From Streptomyces sp. LBL (GTDB lineage: Bacteria; Actinomycetota; Actinomycetes; Streptomycetales; Streptomycetaceae), in NCBI RefSeq assembly GCF_029893585.1, contig NZ_JARXYX010000012.1, positions 170,914 to 234,913 on the forward strand: DNA of 64,000 bases, in the 5' to 3' direction. Of the stretch, positions 41,931 through 51,753 are shown piece after piece. A model generated the notes under the pieces. That model was not told where the DNA came from. It worked only from the letters and a program-made list of their open reading frames with translations, and searched no databases. The translations under genes and the position numbers were made by a program. The first letter of the stretch is position 1. Every line of letters starts with the position of its first letter.

Positions 41931-43670
41931 ATGAGAGCCCCCGCCCTGTACTCGGCCGCCGGGTCCTTGCTCCTGACCGCGCTGGTCGCCGCCCCGGCGG
42001 ACGGCGCTCCGGCGGTCCCGGGCTCGGCCGAGCTGCGCGGCACGGCGGTGGCCGCCACGCGGGCCCGGGCGGCGGGCGTCGTCTTCGGCGCCTGCCCCGC
42101 CGAGGAGGACCTGCCGGTCCCGGTGCGGTGCGGCACCGTGTCGGTCCCGCTCGACTACGCCCATCCCGACGGTCGGCAGATCAGACTGACCGTCAGCCGG
42201 GTGCCGGCCACCCAGAAGGACCCGTACAACAGCAAGCGCCGGGTGCCCCGGCAGGGCGCCCTGGTCTTCAACCCCGGCGGACCGGGCGCCTCCGGCATGT
42301 ACTTCCCGTTGATCGGCGCGCTCCCCGAGTGGAAGCGGGTCGCGGCGGCGTACGACCTCGTCGGCTACGCCCCGCGCGGAGTGGGCCGTTCCGCGCCGCT
42401 GTCCTGCCAGGACCCCAAGACGTTCTTCCGTACTCCTTCGCAGGCGCCGACGTACCCCTCGGAGTCGTACAAGAAGGAGCGCGTCGCGCAGGCGAAGGCG
42501 TACGCGCGCGGCTGTGCGACGCGGGCGGGCGACACGCTGCGGCACTACACCTCGCTCAACAACGCCCGTGACCTGGACATCCTGCGCGCCGCGCTGGGCG
42601 AGCAGAGGCTGACGTTCATGGGCGCGTCGTACGGCACGTACTTCGGGGCGCTGTACGCGACCCTGTTCCCCTCGCACGTACGGCGGATGGTGTTCGACGC
42701 GGCCGTGGACCCGGACCCCGAGCAGGTCTGGTACCGCAACAACCTCAAGCAGTCGGCCGTGTTCGAGGAGCGCTGGCAGGACTTCCGGGACTGGATCGCG
42801 CGGCACGACGACGTGTACGGGCTGGGTGACACGGCGGACAAGGTGCTGCGCAGCTACGAGAAGGCGGCGGCGCTGCTCGCGCGGAAGCCCGCGGGCGGGA
42901 CGGTGGGGCCCGGGGAGCTGCAGGGGGCGTTTCTGTCGGCCGGGTACTACGACGACTACTGGCCGCATCGCGCGCGGGCGCTGTCGGCATATCTGAAGGG
43001 TGACCCGCAGCCGCTGATCGAGCAGGCCGGACCGTATCCGGAGGCGGCGGCCGAGGCGGAGAACTCGCACGCGGTCTACACGGCCGTCGAGTGCAACGAC
43101 GCGCCTTGGCCGACGGAGTGGACTGTGTGGGACCGGGACAACACCCGGCTCGCGCGCGTGGCGCCCTTCGAGACCTGGGGCAACGTGTGGACGAACCTGC
43201 CGTGTGCCTTCTGGCCGGCGCCCCGTCAGCAGCCCCTCGATGTGCGGACGGGGCCCGGTGAGCTGCCTCCCACGCTCGTCCTGGCGGCCGAGCGGGATGC
43301 TGCCGCGCCGTATGAAGGAGCCCTGGAACTGCGGCGGCGGCTGTCGGGCTCGGTGCTGGTGACCGAGCGGGACGCGGGCACGCACGGCATCGCGTACGGG
43401 CCGAACCCGTGCGTCAACAGCCACGTGGACGCGTATCTGCTGGAGGGCGCACTCCCGGCACGGCGCACGGCCTGCGCCCCGCACCCGGAGCCCAGCCCGG
43501 TGACCGAGCCCGGGCCGGTGACCGAGCCCGGGCCGGTCGCCAACCCCAGCCCGGTCGCCAACCCCAGCCCGGTGACCGAGCCCAGCCCGGTCGCCGAGCC
43601 CAGCCCGGTCGCCGGGCTCAAGCCGGTGACCGAGCCCCCGAAGGCGCCGGCCACCCGGTCCGCGCGCTGA
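41931..43670 (+). CDS. Secreted alpha/beta hydrolase (tripeptidyl aminopeptidase type)
   Basis: 579 residues. Signal peptide ~1-26. Alpha/beta fold: oxyanion region NPGGPGASG, nucleophile Ser in GASYGT, catalytic Asp in LAAERDAAAP and His in DAGTHGIAYG, the order found in Streptomyces tripeptidyl aminopeptidases (SlpD/E, Tap). Acts outside the cell on peptides or prodrug-like esters. The C-terminus (from ~535) is a run of SPVTEP/GPVTEP-like repeats coded by ~18-bp DNA units, perhaps a wall-spanning tail. Its TGA is immediately followed by the stop of the convergent chdC gene. Confidence 0.88.
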   Translation: MRAPALYSAAGSLLLTALVAAPADGAPAVPGSAELRGTAVAATRARAAGVVFGACPAEEDLPVPVRCGTVSVPLDYAHPDGRQIRLTVSRVPATQKDPYNSKRRVPRQGALVFNPGGPGASGMYFPLIGALPEWKRVAAAYDLVGYAPRGVGRSAPLSCQDPKTFFRTPSQAPTYPSESYKKERVAQAKAYARGCATRAGDTLRHYTSLNNARDLDILRAALGEQRLTFMGASYGTYFGALYATLFPSHVRRMVFDAAVDPDPEQVWYRNNLKQSAVFEERWQDFRDWIARHDDVYGLGDTADKVLRSYEKAAALLARKPAGGTVGPGELQGAFLSAGYYDDYWPHRARALSAYLKGDPQPLIEQAGPYPEAAAEAENSHAVYTAVECNDAPWPTEWTVWDRDNTRLARVAPFETWGNVWTNLPCAFWPAPRQQPLDVRTGPGELPPTLVLAAERDAAAPYEGALELRRRLSGSVLVTERDAGTHGIAYGPNPCVNSHVDAYLLEGALPARRTACAPHPEPSPVTEPGPVTEPGPVANPSPVANPSPVTEPSPVAEPSPVAGLKPVTEPPKAPATRSAR

Positions 43671-44402
43671 TCAGGCGAGGCCCTCGACCAGCTCGGCGAC
43701 GGACTTGCGGCGCCCGGTGTAGAAGGGGACCTCCTCGCGGACGTGCATCCGGGCCTCCGAGGCGCGCAGGAGGCGCATGAGGTCGACAATGCGGTACAGC
43801 TCGTCGGCCTCGAAGGCGAGGATCCACTCGTAGTCGCCGAGAGAGAACGAGGCGACCGTGTTGGCGCGCACGTCTGGGTAGCCGCGGGCCATCTTGCCGT
43901 GGTCGGCGAGCATACGGCGACGGTCCTCGTCGGGCAGCAGGTACCAGTCGTAGGAGCGCACGAAGGGGTAGACGCTGACGTAGTCGCGGGGCGTCTCGTC
44001 GGCGAGGAACGCCGGGATGTGCGCGCGGTTGAACTCGGCGGGGCGGTGCAGCGCCATGTTCGACCAGACCGGCTCCAGCGCGCGACCGAGCCTGGTGCGG
44101 CGGAAGAGGTTGTACGCCTCCTGGAGCTGGTCGCTGGTCTCCGCGTGCCACCAGATCATGAGGTCGGCATCGGCGCGCAGGCCGGACACGTCGTAGGTGC
44201 CACGGATCGTCACGTCCTTGGCGGCGAGCTGGTCGAACAGCTCCTGGACCTCGTCGGCGTAGCCCGCGCGGTCCTCGGGCAGGACGTCCTTCAGTTTGAA
44301 GACCGACCAGAGGGTGTAGCGGATGACCTCGTTGAGGTCCTTGGCCAGCTTGCCCTTGTTCGGGATGCGGCCGGCCTCGGGGGTGGGGGCGTCGTCACTC
44401 AT
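43671..44402 (-). CDS. chdC: Coproheme decarboxylase
   Basis: 243 residues from ATG 44402. ChdC (HemQ) turns coproheme III into heme b in the final step of the Gram-positive coproporphyrin pathway. Seen: VIRYTLWSVFKL, DLMIWWHAE, DYVSVYPFVRSYDWYLLP (which includes the catalytic-tyrosine region) and RANTVASFSLGDYEWILAFE, matching the chlorite-dismutase-like fold. Lies 5 bp after the oxidase gene on the same strand, so the pair is co-transcribed. Confidence 0.93.
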   Translation of the reverse strand: MSDDAPTPEAGRIPNKGKLAKDLNEVIRYTLWSVFKLKDVLPEDRAGYADEVQELFDQLAAKDVTIRGTYDVSGLRADADLMIWWHAETSDQLQEAYNLFRRTRLGRALEPVWSNMALHRPAEFNRAHIPAFLADETPRDYVSVYPFVRSYDWYLLPDEDRRRMLADHGKMARGYPDVRANTVASFSLGDYEWILAFEADELYRIVDLMRLLRASEARMHVREEVPFYTGRRKSVAELVEGLA

Positions 44403-44407
44403 GGTCC

Positions 44408-45877
44408 TTATTCTCCCGCTCCGCCATGCAGACTCTGCACCGGGTTGGCGGTGAGCTCCGGTACGGCGCTCAGGTCGCCGCCGAGCTGGTCCACCGCCGC
44501 GTAGGCGCTCGCGATGCACGCCGGGATGCCGACGCCGTCGTACGGGGCGCCGCACACGGCGAGGCCCGGCAGTCTGCCGACGTGTTCGCGGATGCGGGCC
44601 ACGCGCGCGTGGTGGCCGACGGGGTACTGGGGCAGGCCGTCGGTCCAGCGAGTGACGCGGGTCTCGAGCGGGGTGGCGTCGAGACCGGTGGCCTCCCGGA
44701 GGTCGTGGCGCGAGACCTCGACGAGTCCGGCGTCCTCCCGCTGGAGGATCTCCATCTCGCCGTGGCGTCCGACGGAGGTGCGCAGGACCAGGAGGTCCGG
44801 GTTCTCGTCGGCGATCCACCCCCACTTCCGGGAGGCGAAGGTGGACGCCTTGATGCTGCGTCCGTCGACCGGCGGGACGAGGAAGCCGCTGCCCTCGGGA
44901 AGCGTGACGTCCGCGCGGCGGTAGGCGAGGGTGACCAGGGCCATGGAGGCGTACTCGATGCCGGTGAGCTCGGCGGCCGCCCCCGGGGCCTCCGTACGCA
45001 GCAGCGCGGCGGCGGCCGGGGCGGGGACGGCGACGACGACCGCGTCGGCGTGCAGGACCCGGCCCCCGGCGACCACCCGCCACCCGGCGGACGGCTCACG
45101 GCGCAGCTCCGTCACCGCCGCACCGGTCAGGATCTCGCCCCCGCGCTCCCGCACCGATTCCGCCACCGCGAGCGGCAGGCTCCCCACCCCGCCCTCGATG
45201 CCCATGAACACCGGCCCGGTCTGCTGGTTGGCCGCGGCCTTCGCCTGGATCTCCCGCACCGCCCGGGTCAGGGAGTCGTGCGTCAGTGCGGCCTGGTAGA
45301 GCTGCGGGACCGCCGAGCGCAGGGAGATGCGGTACGCGTCGCCCGCGTACACCCCGCCCAGCAGCGGCTCGACGAGGCGATCGACGACCTCGCGGCCGAG
45401 CCGCGCCGCCACGTACTCCCCGACCGCGACGTCGTCGCCGACCTCGGTACGAGGCAGGTCGGCGTCGCGTTCGATACGGGCGAGGCCCTCTTCGGACAGC
45501 ACTCCGGCCAGGGCGGAGGCGGTGCCGGGGACGCCCATCACATGGCCCTTGGGCATGGGGCGCAGGGCGCCGCGGGTCCACAGGGAGGCGGTCGCGGTGG
45601 CGGGCGGCTGGAGACGGTCGGTCAGGCCCACCTCACGGGCCAGGGCAACGGCCTCGGGGCGGCGGGCGAGCATCGACTCGGCACCGAAGTCGACGCGGGC
45701 GCCCGCGATCTCGCCGGGGAGCAGCTTGCCGCCGACGCGGTCCGCTGCCTCCAGCACGGTCACGCCGACCCCGCGTCGCAGCAGCCGGTGGGCGGCGGCC
45801 AGCCCCGCGATTCCGGCTCCGACGACCACGACCCGGGTCTGGGTGACCTTGGCCCGACCTGCACCCGTTGCGCTCAT
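44408..45877 (-). CDS. cgoX: Coproporphyrinogen III oxidase (HemY/CgoX)
   Basis: 489 residues. FAD dinucleotide motif VVVVGAGIAGLAAAHRLLRRGVG (~13-35) followed by EAADRVGGKL, a GIEGGVGSLPLAV segment and C-terminal LPGLAVCGAPYDGVGIPACI, typical of the protoporphyrinogen/coproporphyrinogen oxidase family. With chdC next door, the coproporphyrinogen reaction is the likely one. Peripheral membrane flavoprotein. Confidence 0.92.
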   Translation of the reverse strand: MSATGAGRAKVTQTRVVVVGAGIAGLAAAHRLLRRGVGVTVLEAADRVGGKLLPGEIAGARVDFGAESMLARRPEAVALAREVGLTDRLQPPATATASLWTRGALRPMPKGHVMGVPGTASALAGVLSEEGLARIERDADLPRTEVGDDVAVGEYVAARLGREVVDRLVEPLLGGVYAGDAYRISLRSAVPQLYQAALTHDSLTRAVREIQAKAAANQQTGPVFMGIEGGVGSLPLAVAESVRERGGEILTGAAVTELRREPSAGWRVVAGGRVLHADAVVVAVPAPAAAALLRTEAPGAAAELTGIEYASMALVTLAYRRADVTLPEGSGFLVPPVDGRSIKASTFASRKWGWIADENPDLLVLRTSVGRHGEMEILQREDAGLVEVSRHDLREATGLDATPLETRVTRWTDGLPQYPVGHHARVARIREHVGRLPGLAVCGAPYDGVGIPACIASAYAAVDQLGGDLSAVPELTANPVQSLHGGAGE

Positions 45878-46050
45878 GACCCCACCTTCTCAGACCCCAC
45901 TGACACTCCGCCCGAGACCCCGGTGTCCGTCACGAGTCCCGATCGTGACCCCATCGGGACCGCGGGGCCCCAACGTTCGGTCCCGGTCCGGCGTCGAAGG
46001 AGTGTTCGTCGAAAAGTGTCAGCCGTCACGACCATCGAGGGTAGGCCCAT

Positions 46051-47058
46051 ATGCGCACACGACGTTCCGTACGGCCCGTCCAAGGCCTGGCCGGGCTGCT
46101 GCTGGCGGCGGCCCTCGCGCTGTCCGGCTGCAGCGCCGGCAGCGACGATTCCGGTGGTGCCGGCAGCAAGCCGGCCAACGACGGGGCCGCCGCGCAGAGC
46201 GACGCGAAGGGGGTCGCGCCCGGCGGCGCGGCGGGCAGCGACAGCGGGGCGGGCGGCGCCAAGGCGACCGCGCCGCCCAGGGTCACCAGCCACATCATCC
46301 GCACGGCGGCCCTGACCGTGCAGGTCAAGGATGTCCCGAAGGCCCTCGACGACGCCCGCTCCACCGTCGAGACCGCGGGCGGCTATGTCGGTGACGAGTC
46401 CACCAGCCGCGACGGGGACGGCCGTGAGCGCACCCGGGTCGTACTGCGGGTGCCCGTCGACCAGTACGACGCGGTCCTCGCCGACCTCCAGGGCGCGGGC
46501 AAGCTCCTGGAGCGCACCGCGAAGGCTCAGGATGTCACCGACCAGGTCGTCGACGTGGACAGCCGGATCACGTCGCAGCGCGCCAGTGTGGCCCGGGTGC
46601 GCGAGCTGATGGACCAGGCGACCAAGCTCAGTGACGTGGTGACGCTGGAGGGCGAGCTGAGCCGGCGGGAGTCCGACCTGGAGGCGCTGCTGGCCCAGCA
46701 GTCGTCCCTGAAGGACCGCACCAGCCTGGCCACCATCACCCTGTCCCTGTCCGGGACTCCGGTGAAGAAGGCGGCGAAGGAAGACGACGCCGACGACGAC
46801 CCAGGTTTCGTGGACGCGCTGGCGGGCGGCTGGGGCGCGTTCGTGACGATGCTGCGCTGGCTCGCCGTGGTCATCGGGGCGGTGCTGCCGTTCGTGGCGG
46901 TGGCCGCGCTGATCGTCCTGGTGTGGCTGCGGATCGTCCGGCCCCGCCTGCCGCGCGGGCCGGCCACCACGCCCACGTCGACCGCCCTGGGCCCGCTTCC
47001 GACGGCCAGGCCCGCCCCGGAGTCCACCCGCCCGCAGCAGGGTGGCGAGCAGGACTGA
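46051..47058 (+). CDS. DUF4349 lipoprotein
   Basis: 335 residues. Lipobox LSGC (Cys27), low-complexity Gly/Ser/Ala linker to ~75, then the DUF4349 domain (IRTAALTVQVKDVPKALDDA ... GGYVGDES) with a central coiled coil (~160-225) and a C-terminal membrane helix (~270-295) followed by a basic, Pro-rich tail. Anchored at both ends in the membrane, facing outward. Divergent from the heme genes; function unknown. Confidence 0.88.
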   Translation: MRTRRSVRPVQGLAGLLLAAALALSGCSAGSDDSGGAGSKPANDGAAAQSDAKGVAPGGAAGSDSGAGGAKATAPPRVTSHIIRTAALTVQVKDVPKALDDARSTVETAGGYVGDESTSRDGDGRERTRVVLRVPVDQYDAVLADLQGAGKLLERTAKAQDVTDQVVDVDSRITSQRASVARVRELMDQATKLSDVVTLEGELSRRESDLEALLAQQSSLKDRTSLATITLSLSGTPVKKAAKEDDADDDPGFVDALAGGWGAFVTMLRWLAVVIGAVLPFVAVAALIVLVWLRIVRPRLPRGPATTPTSTALGPLPTARPAPESTRPQQGGEQD

Positions 47059-47179
47059 GCCACTGCCGGAAGGGACCGGTGCGGCGACAGGGGATCGGCG
47101 ATAAGAGATGGGCGATAGGCGGCAGGCGCTCGGCGACGGGCAACAGCACCGAAATGCCCTGCCCCCGTAGCGTGTTCGC

Positions 47180-48577
47180 ATGAGCATGAGCCGTACGAAG
47201 CGTGGGTCGGAGCGTCTGGTCGTGATCGGCGGTGACGCCGCGGGGATGTCCGCGGCGTCACAGGCACGTCGTCTGAAGGGCCCGGACGAGCTGGAGATCG
47301 TGGCGTTCGACCGGGGCCACTTCACCTCCTACTCGGCCTGCGGCATCCCGTACTGGGTCGGCGGTGACGTCGCCGAGCGGGACCAGCTGATCGCCCGTAC
47401 GCCCGAGGAGCACCGGGCCCGCGGCATCGACCTGCGTATGAGAACCGAGGTCACGGAGATCGACGTGGCCGGCGGGCGGGTACGCGCGCGTGACGTGGAT
47501 TCCGGAGCCGAGTCCTGGACGTCGTACGACAAACTCGTCATCGCAACCGGTGCCCGCCCGTTCCGGCCGGACCTGCCGGGGGTGGACGCGCCCGGCGTCC
47601 ACGGTGTGCAGACACTCGACGACGGCCAGGCGCTCCTGGACACGCTGGCACGCACGCGTGGCCGCCGCGCGGTGGTCGTCGGTGCGGGATACATCGGTGT
47701 GGAGATGGCCGAGGCGCTCATCAGACGCGGCTACGAGGTGACGGTCGTCAACCGGGGCAAGGAGCCGATGTCCACGCTCGACCCGGACATGGGCCGACTG
47801 GTGCACGAGGCGATGGAGGGCATGGGCATCACCATGGTCGACGACGCCGAGGTCACCAAGGTGCTCACGGACGACGGCGGCCGGGTGCGGGCGGTGGCCA
47901 CTCAGGACGCCGAGTACCCGGCGGACGTGGTCGTGCTCGGCATCGGCGTACATCCCGAGACGGCGCTCGCGCGGGCCGCGGGGCTGCCGCTCGGCGTCCA
48001 CGGGGGCCTGCTGACCGACCTGGCGATGCGGGTGCGCGGGCACGAGAACATCTGGGCCGGCGGCGACTGCGTGGAGGTCCTCGACCTGGTCTCGGGCCAG
48101 CTACGGCACATCGCGCTGGGCACGCACGCCAACAAGCACGGACAGATCATCGGCACGAACGTCGGCGGCGGATACGCCACCTTCCCGGGGGTGGTCGGCA
48201 CGGCGGTCAGCAAGGTGTGCGACCTGGAGATCGCCCGCACCGGCCTGCGCGAGAAGGACGCCCACCGGGTCGGTCTGCGGTTCGTGGCGGTCACGATCGA
48301 GTCCACCAGCCGCGCGGGGTACTACCCCGATCCCTCTTCCATGACGGTGAAAATGCTCGCCGAGCGCCGCACGGGACGGCTGCTCGGCGTGCAGATCGTG
48401 GGCAGGGAGGGCGCGGGCAAGAGGGTCGACATCGCCGCCGTGGCCCTGACGGCCGGAATGACGGTGGAACAGATGACAGCCCTGGACCTGGGCTACGCGC
48501 CCCCGTTCTCCCCCGTGTGGGACCCGGTGCTGGTAGCCGCCAGGAAGGCCGCGAAAGCAGTGGACCAACTGGCCTAG
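47180..48577 (+). CDS. CoA-disulfide-reductase-like FAD/NAD(P) oxidoreductase
   Basis: 465 residues. FAD motif VVIGGDAAGMSAASQARRL, single active-site cysteine in SYSACGIPYWVGG (CoA-disulfide reductase / NADH oxidase class), NAD(P) motif VVVGAGYIGVEMAEALIRRG, IWAGGDCVEV, and a dimerisation domain from ~340. Probably reduces a low-molecular-weight disulfide or polysulfide. The preceding 120 bp contain gcgataagagatgggcgata-type imperfect repeats only. Confidence 0.88.
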   Translation: MSMSRTKRGSERLVVIGGDAAGMSAASQARRLKGPDELEIVAFDRGHFTSYSACGIPYWVGGDVAERDQLIARTPEEHRARGIDLRMRTEVTEIDVAGGRVRARDVDSGAESWTSYDKLVIATGARPFRPDLPGVDAPGVHGVQTLDDGQALLDTLARTRGRRAVVVGAGYIGVEMAEALIRRGYEVTVVNRGKEPMSTLDPDMGRLVHEAMEGMGITMVDDAEVTKVLTDDGGRVRAVATQDAEYPADVVVLGIGVHPETALARAAGLPLGVHGGLLTDLAMRVRGHENIWAGGDCVEVLDLVSGQLRHIALGTHANKHGQIIGTNVGGGYATFPGVVGTAVSKVCDLEIARTGLREKDAHRVGLRFVAVTIESTSRAGYYPDPSSMTVKMLAERRTGRLLGVQIVGREGAGKRVDIAAVALTAGMTVEQMTALDLGYAPPFSPVWDPVLVAARKAAKAVDQLA

Positions 48578-48677
48578 AAGGGGTGCGGGGCGGTATCGAC
48601 AAAGGGCCGGGGGCTGGGGGCCGGCTTCGCCGCGCGGGCGACCAGCCGCAACGAGCCCGCACCCCGCAGTCAGCCCG

Positions 48678-48772
48678 CACCCGTACAGCGTTACGCGCCT
48701 CCACACCCCTACAGCACTACGCGCCCCGCACCTCTACAGCGTCACGCGCCCCGCACCTCTACGGCGTCACGC
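48678..48772. repeat. ~25-bp tandem repeats (about 3.8 copies)
   Basis: Units gccccgcacctctacagcgtcacgc at 48723 and 48748 are near-identical; two more diverged units precede them from 48678. They lie between the convergent reductase and a small minus-strand gene, whose stop they reach. Confidence 0.8.
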
Positions 48773-49093
48773 GCTGCCGTTGATCCGCTCGATGGCCTGC
48801 CGAGCCTGATCCGCCGGAGGCCGCGGCGGCAACGACGACACCGACGCGCTGCCCCCCAGCGGCGTCGGCACCGGCTGCTCCCCCGGCGGCTTGGCATGAG
48901 CGGCGGACCGTGCGGAGCGCAGCCGGTTACTCACCGCCTCGTCCAGCGTCACCGGCCGCTGCATCTGCGAGGCCAGCCGCCCGGCCTCCTGACCCAGCCG
49001 GGCCACGTCCTCCCAGGGCAGTCGCACCACCAGGGAGATCTCCGCTTCCCCGTCGGGCAGAGCGTGCATCGGAGGAGTACCTCGGTCGTTCAT
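48767..49093 (-). CDS. Small hypothetical protein
   Basis: 108 residues from ATG 49093 with GAGGAA 6 nt upstream. Hydrophobic/charged alternation EISLVVRLPWEDVARLGQEAGRLA suggests a short beta-strand and helix (possibly RHH-like), then a Pro/Ser-rich tail ending QARQAIERINGSA. No family recognised. Confidence 0.65.
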   Translation of the reverse strand: MNDRGTPPMHALPDGEAEISLVVRLPWEDVARLGQEAGRLASQMQRPVTLDEAVSNRLRSARSAAHAKPPGEQPVPTPLGGSASVSSLPPRPPADQARQAIERINGSA

Positions 49094-49212
49094 CGCCTGT
49101 TCCTCACGTCGTCCCCGCGACCCGCCGTGCCGCGGGCGGTTGAGGAGACATACGCACGCGTGGACGGCGGCGTTCACCGGTTCGGCGCCCGCATCGGGGG
49201 CAGTACTTCCTT

Positions 49213-50031
49213 GTGGTCATCCCCGTCCATGACGTGAACCCCGTGCGCCGCACCCCCGTGGTGACTTACGCGCTGATCGCCGCGAACGTCCTCGTCTTCC
49301 TGTTCACGCCCGGAATCGCCGGTTCCGTGGCCGGGGACAGCAGCCTGTCCCAGCTCTGCCACCTCCAGGCGTTCCTGGACCACTACGCGGCCGTTCCACA
49401 GGAGTTGATCCACCATCAGATGCCGCGGCTGGTCCCGACGGGCGACGTCGGTGTGGGCGCCCGGGGCGCGGGCTGCGTGGTCGGACCGCCGGGCTACGAC
49501 AAGTCCCCCGCACTGTCCGTGTTCACCGCGATGTTCCTGCACGGCGGCTGGCTGCACCTGCTGGGCAACATGCTGTTCCTGCTGATCTTCGGCAACAACA
49601 TCGAGGACCGTCTGGGGCACATCCGTTTCACGCTGTTCTACGTCGCTTGCGGCTACGCGGCCGCATACGGCTTCGCCCTCGCGAACCCCACCTCGGGCGA
49701 CCCGCTGATCGGCGCCTCCGGGGCGATCGCCGGCGTCCTCGGCGCATATCTGGTCCTGTACCCGAGAGTCAGAGTCTGGATCCTGGTCCCGTTCCTGCTC
49801 TTCCTGCCCGTGCGACTGCCTGCCTGGATCGTCCTGGGCTTCTGGTTCGCGCTCCAGGCGCTGTACTCCTCCGGCCAGGGCGTCTCCCACGCGGGCACCG
49901 TGGCATACATGGCGCACGTCGTCGGCTTCCTGACCGGCATGCTGCTCGCCTGGCCACTGCGCCCCGGCACCCCGCCGCCACCGGAGCCGCGAGGCCTGCT
50001 GTTCGGCAGGCGGGCGCGACCGGGCTGGTGA
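49213..50031 (+). CDS. Rhomboid-family intramembrane serine protease
   Basis: 272 residues, GTG start. Six or seven helices; the catalytic serine lies in GASGAIAG, the histidine in MAHVVGFLTG, and the HGGWLHLLGNMLFL motif of helix 2 is intact. Long first loop (~35-95) contains two cysteines. It cleaves membrane proteins within the bilayer; substrates unknown. Confidence 0.93.
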   Translation: MVIPVHDVNPVRRTPVVTYALIAANVLVFLFTPGIAGSVAGDSSLSQLCHLQAFLDHYAAVPQELIHHQMPRLVPTGDVGVGARGAGCVVGPPGYDKSPALSVFTAMFLHGGWLHLLGNMLFLLIFGNNIEDRLGHIRFTLFYVACGYAAAYGFALANPTSGDPLIGASGAIAGVLGAYLVLYPRVRVWILVPFLLFLPVRLPAWIVLGFWFALQALYSSGQGVSHAGTVAYMAHVVGFLTGMLLAWPLRPGTPPPPEPRGLLFGRRARPGW

Positions 50032-50411
50032 GCGCGACAGTGCCGTTCCAGCGCAGCGAGAGATTCACGCCTCCCGACGAGCGGGAGGACGCAGGGCAGG
50101 ATCAGCGCGGGGCGGAGAACTCAGCCGATCGCACATATATTTGCATTATCAACCTTTGCAGCAGCAGACCATCGAGCGACACGTCACCCGCGCGATCAGT
50201 CGCATGTTCGATCGCCTTTCCCCGCCTTCAGCAGAGCTCATGCTGACCCAGCGCTGAGTTATCCGACTCGCCGTCAAGCAACACGGGGCCATGTCGACGC
50301 ACTCGCCAGCTCGCCCCGGACGACACAACGGCACCCACCAACGTCGGCACCACTCAGCCACCAGGGTCCCCAGCGATGGTTCGGACCTACCAGTCCGACC
50401 ATGTACCCCTC
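50032..50411. other. 380-bp stretch without supported genes
   Basis: Begins the accessory region. Contains an AT-rich island (cacatatatttgcattatc at ~50136) that is unusual for this chromosome. No ORF, tRNA or clear inverted repeat recognised. Confidence 0.5.
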
Positions 50412-50906
50412 TCAAGGGCGCATGTCCACAGAGAGCAGACCCGCGGCGCGGAACATAGCGGAGCATCCTCGGTCAGCAGAACCGGGGATCCACAGCACTG
50501 AGTTCCGCGGCGATCTCCTTGTTCGTCCCGCCTTCGCGCACCGCAGCACGATCCTCGCCCGCAGTGCCAGTAACTGCACGGTCTTCGCCCGCCGCGCCCA
50601 GCGTGTCAGCTCCGCACGCTCAGCCTCGGAGAGCACCAGCTCCGGCTTGCGCCGACCCGGCTGCGGCTCGTCCACCAAGCCCGCCACCCGCCGGGCCACG
50701 AACCGCGAACGCCACTTGCGTACCGTGCCCGCGGTCACCTTGAGGTCCGCCGCCGCCCGCGAATTCGGCACCCCGGCCGCACACGCCAGAACGATGCGGG
50801 CCCGCTCCGCAAGACGCGGCTCCACCGCCCCGTCCACCCAGCGCGACAACTCGGCGAACTCCCCACCGGACAGCCTGACTTCAACACCACGAGGTCCCGG
50901 CGACAT
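50412..50906 (-). pseudogene. Truncated, frameshifted IS630-type transposase
   Basis: From ATG 50906 the frame gives an IS630/Tc1-mariner N-terminal helix-turn-helix (RLAERARIVLACAAGVPNSR ... VTAGTVRKWRSRFV) and the start of a second repeat (ALRARIVLRCA). There a one-base loss shifts the frame: the other frame continues EGGTNKEIAAELS before ending in unrelated sequence. The DDE catalytic part is absent. Confidence 0.7.
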
Positions 50907-50953
50907 GGCCACACACACTACAGACTTGAGCCCGAAATTTCTGGCGCATCACA

Positions 50954-51238
50954 CTAGCCCCTTGAGTCGACCTCACGGGAACCGAAATATTTGACAGGTC
51001 TCATTTGACGCGGGGACTCTGATGACCTTTTACGCGCCGCATCTATAATGTCCTTCTCTTCTCGGGTGAGAGTGTTGAGAATTCTTTGATTTTTGATCCA
51101 ATCATTCAGAAGGGCATGAGAACCCCCTAGGTTTAGCGAGTAAAGCCACATACTTCTCCCCTGACCGCCTCCACTCCACTCGGTCGCCCATTCGAGCAGG
51201 TGACCTATCTTTTGTTTGGCGGTGAACCTTGACGGCAT
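50954..51238 (-). CDS. AT-rich 94-residue orphan gene
   Basis: ATG 51238 with AAAGGGG 5 nt upstream. MPSRFTAKQKIGHLLEWATEW ... LNLGGSHALLNDWIKNQRIL ... LTREEKDIIDAARKR: a soluble, mostly helical, basic protein. Codon choice is far more AT-rich than its neighbours, suggesting recent transfer. It lies between transposase remnants. No family recognised. Confidence 0.55.
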   Translation of the reverse strand: MPSRFTAKQKIGHLLEWATEWSGGGQGRSMWLYSLNLGGSHALLNDWIKNQRILNTLTREEKDIIDAARKRSSESPRQMRPVKYFGSREVDSRG

Positions 51239-51404
51239 GACAACCCCTTTCCTTAACGGGCAGGCAGGACTCACATCTCGTGAACATATCCGCGGAGGGA
51301 GGAATTTGCATTTCGTCTATTTTTGCATGCCCGCAAACCCGAATACGGCCATGTCAACGACGAGAGAACCAACCACCACAACGGCTCCGCCCCCGAGAGG
51401 GGGA

Positions 51405-51600
51405 CGCCCGTGCGACAACGATCGAACTTGCCATTCCCAGGCTTCGGACCGTCAATTACTTCCTACTATGGCTGCTGGAGCGCCGTCGTGCAGAACAGGC
51501 CCTCATCAGCGTGGTGACCGCCGCCTACCCCCCAAGTCGAGAAGCCCGAGAGAGCCGCGGTGACACGGTTGAGGAAGCCTCAGGCGTCGTCGGGTCCGTG
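51405..51600 (+). pseudogene. IS256-type transposase remnant
   Basis: One frame from 51418 reads TIELAIPRLRTVNYFLLWLL, then ERRRAEQALISVVTAAY, matching the conserved central block of IS256-family transposases. Downstream the sequence still aligns by eye at DNA level (gagagccgcggtgacacggttg) but is frameshifted. No start, no complete DDE triad. Confidence 0.6.
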
Positions 51601-51753
51601 GCAGCTGACCTTGCGGCCGAAGAAGCGGGCGGTCTCCGCGGTGTCCCCGATCTGCAGCCGGTGCCGTCGCAGGCCGCCGTGCGTAGCCCCGCCCACCAGG
51701 AACCAGCGCAATCAGCGCTGGCCACAGGGCTTTTGAGCTGGTCGAACGGGGTT

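Noticed and set aside
51323..51517. 64-codon plus frame ending PGFGPSITSYYGCWSAV..., considered as a RiPP precursor
   Set aside because: It is an alternative frame of the IS256 remnant, which explains the DNA better; no maturation genes nearby.
51580..51711. 43-codon minus-strand frame reading like protein (LRWFLVGGATHGGLRRHRL..., TAETARFFGRK)
   Set aside because: Only a TTG start, no ribosome site and stop codon immediately upstream; probably a gene fragment, family not recognised.
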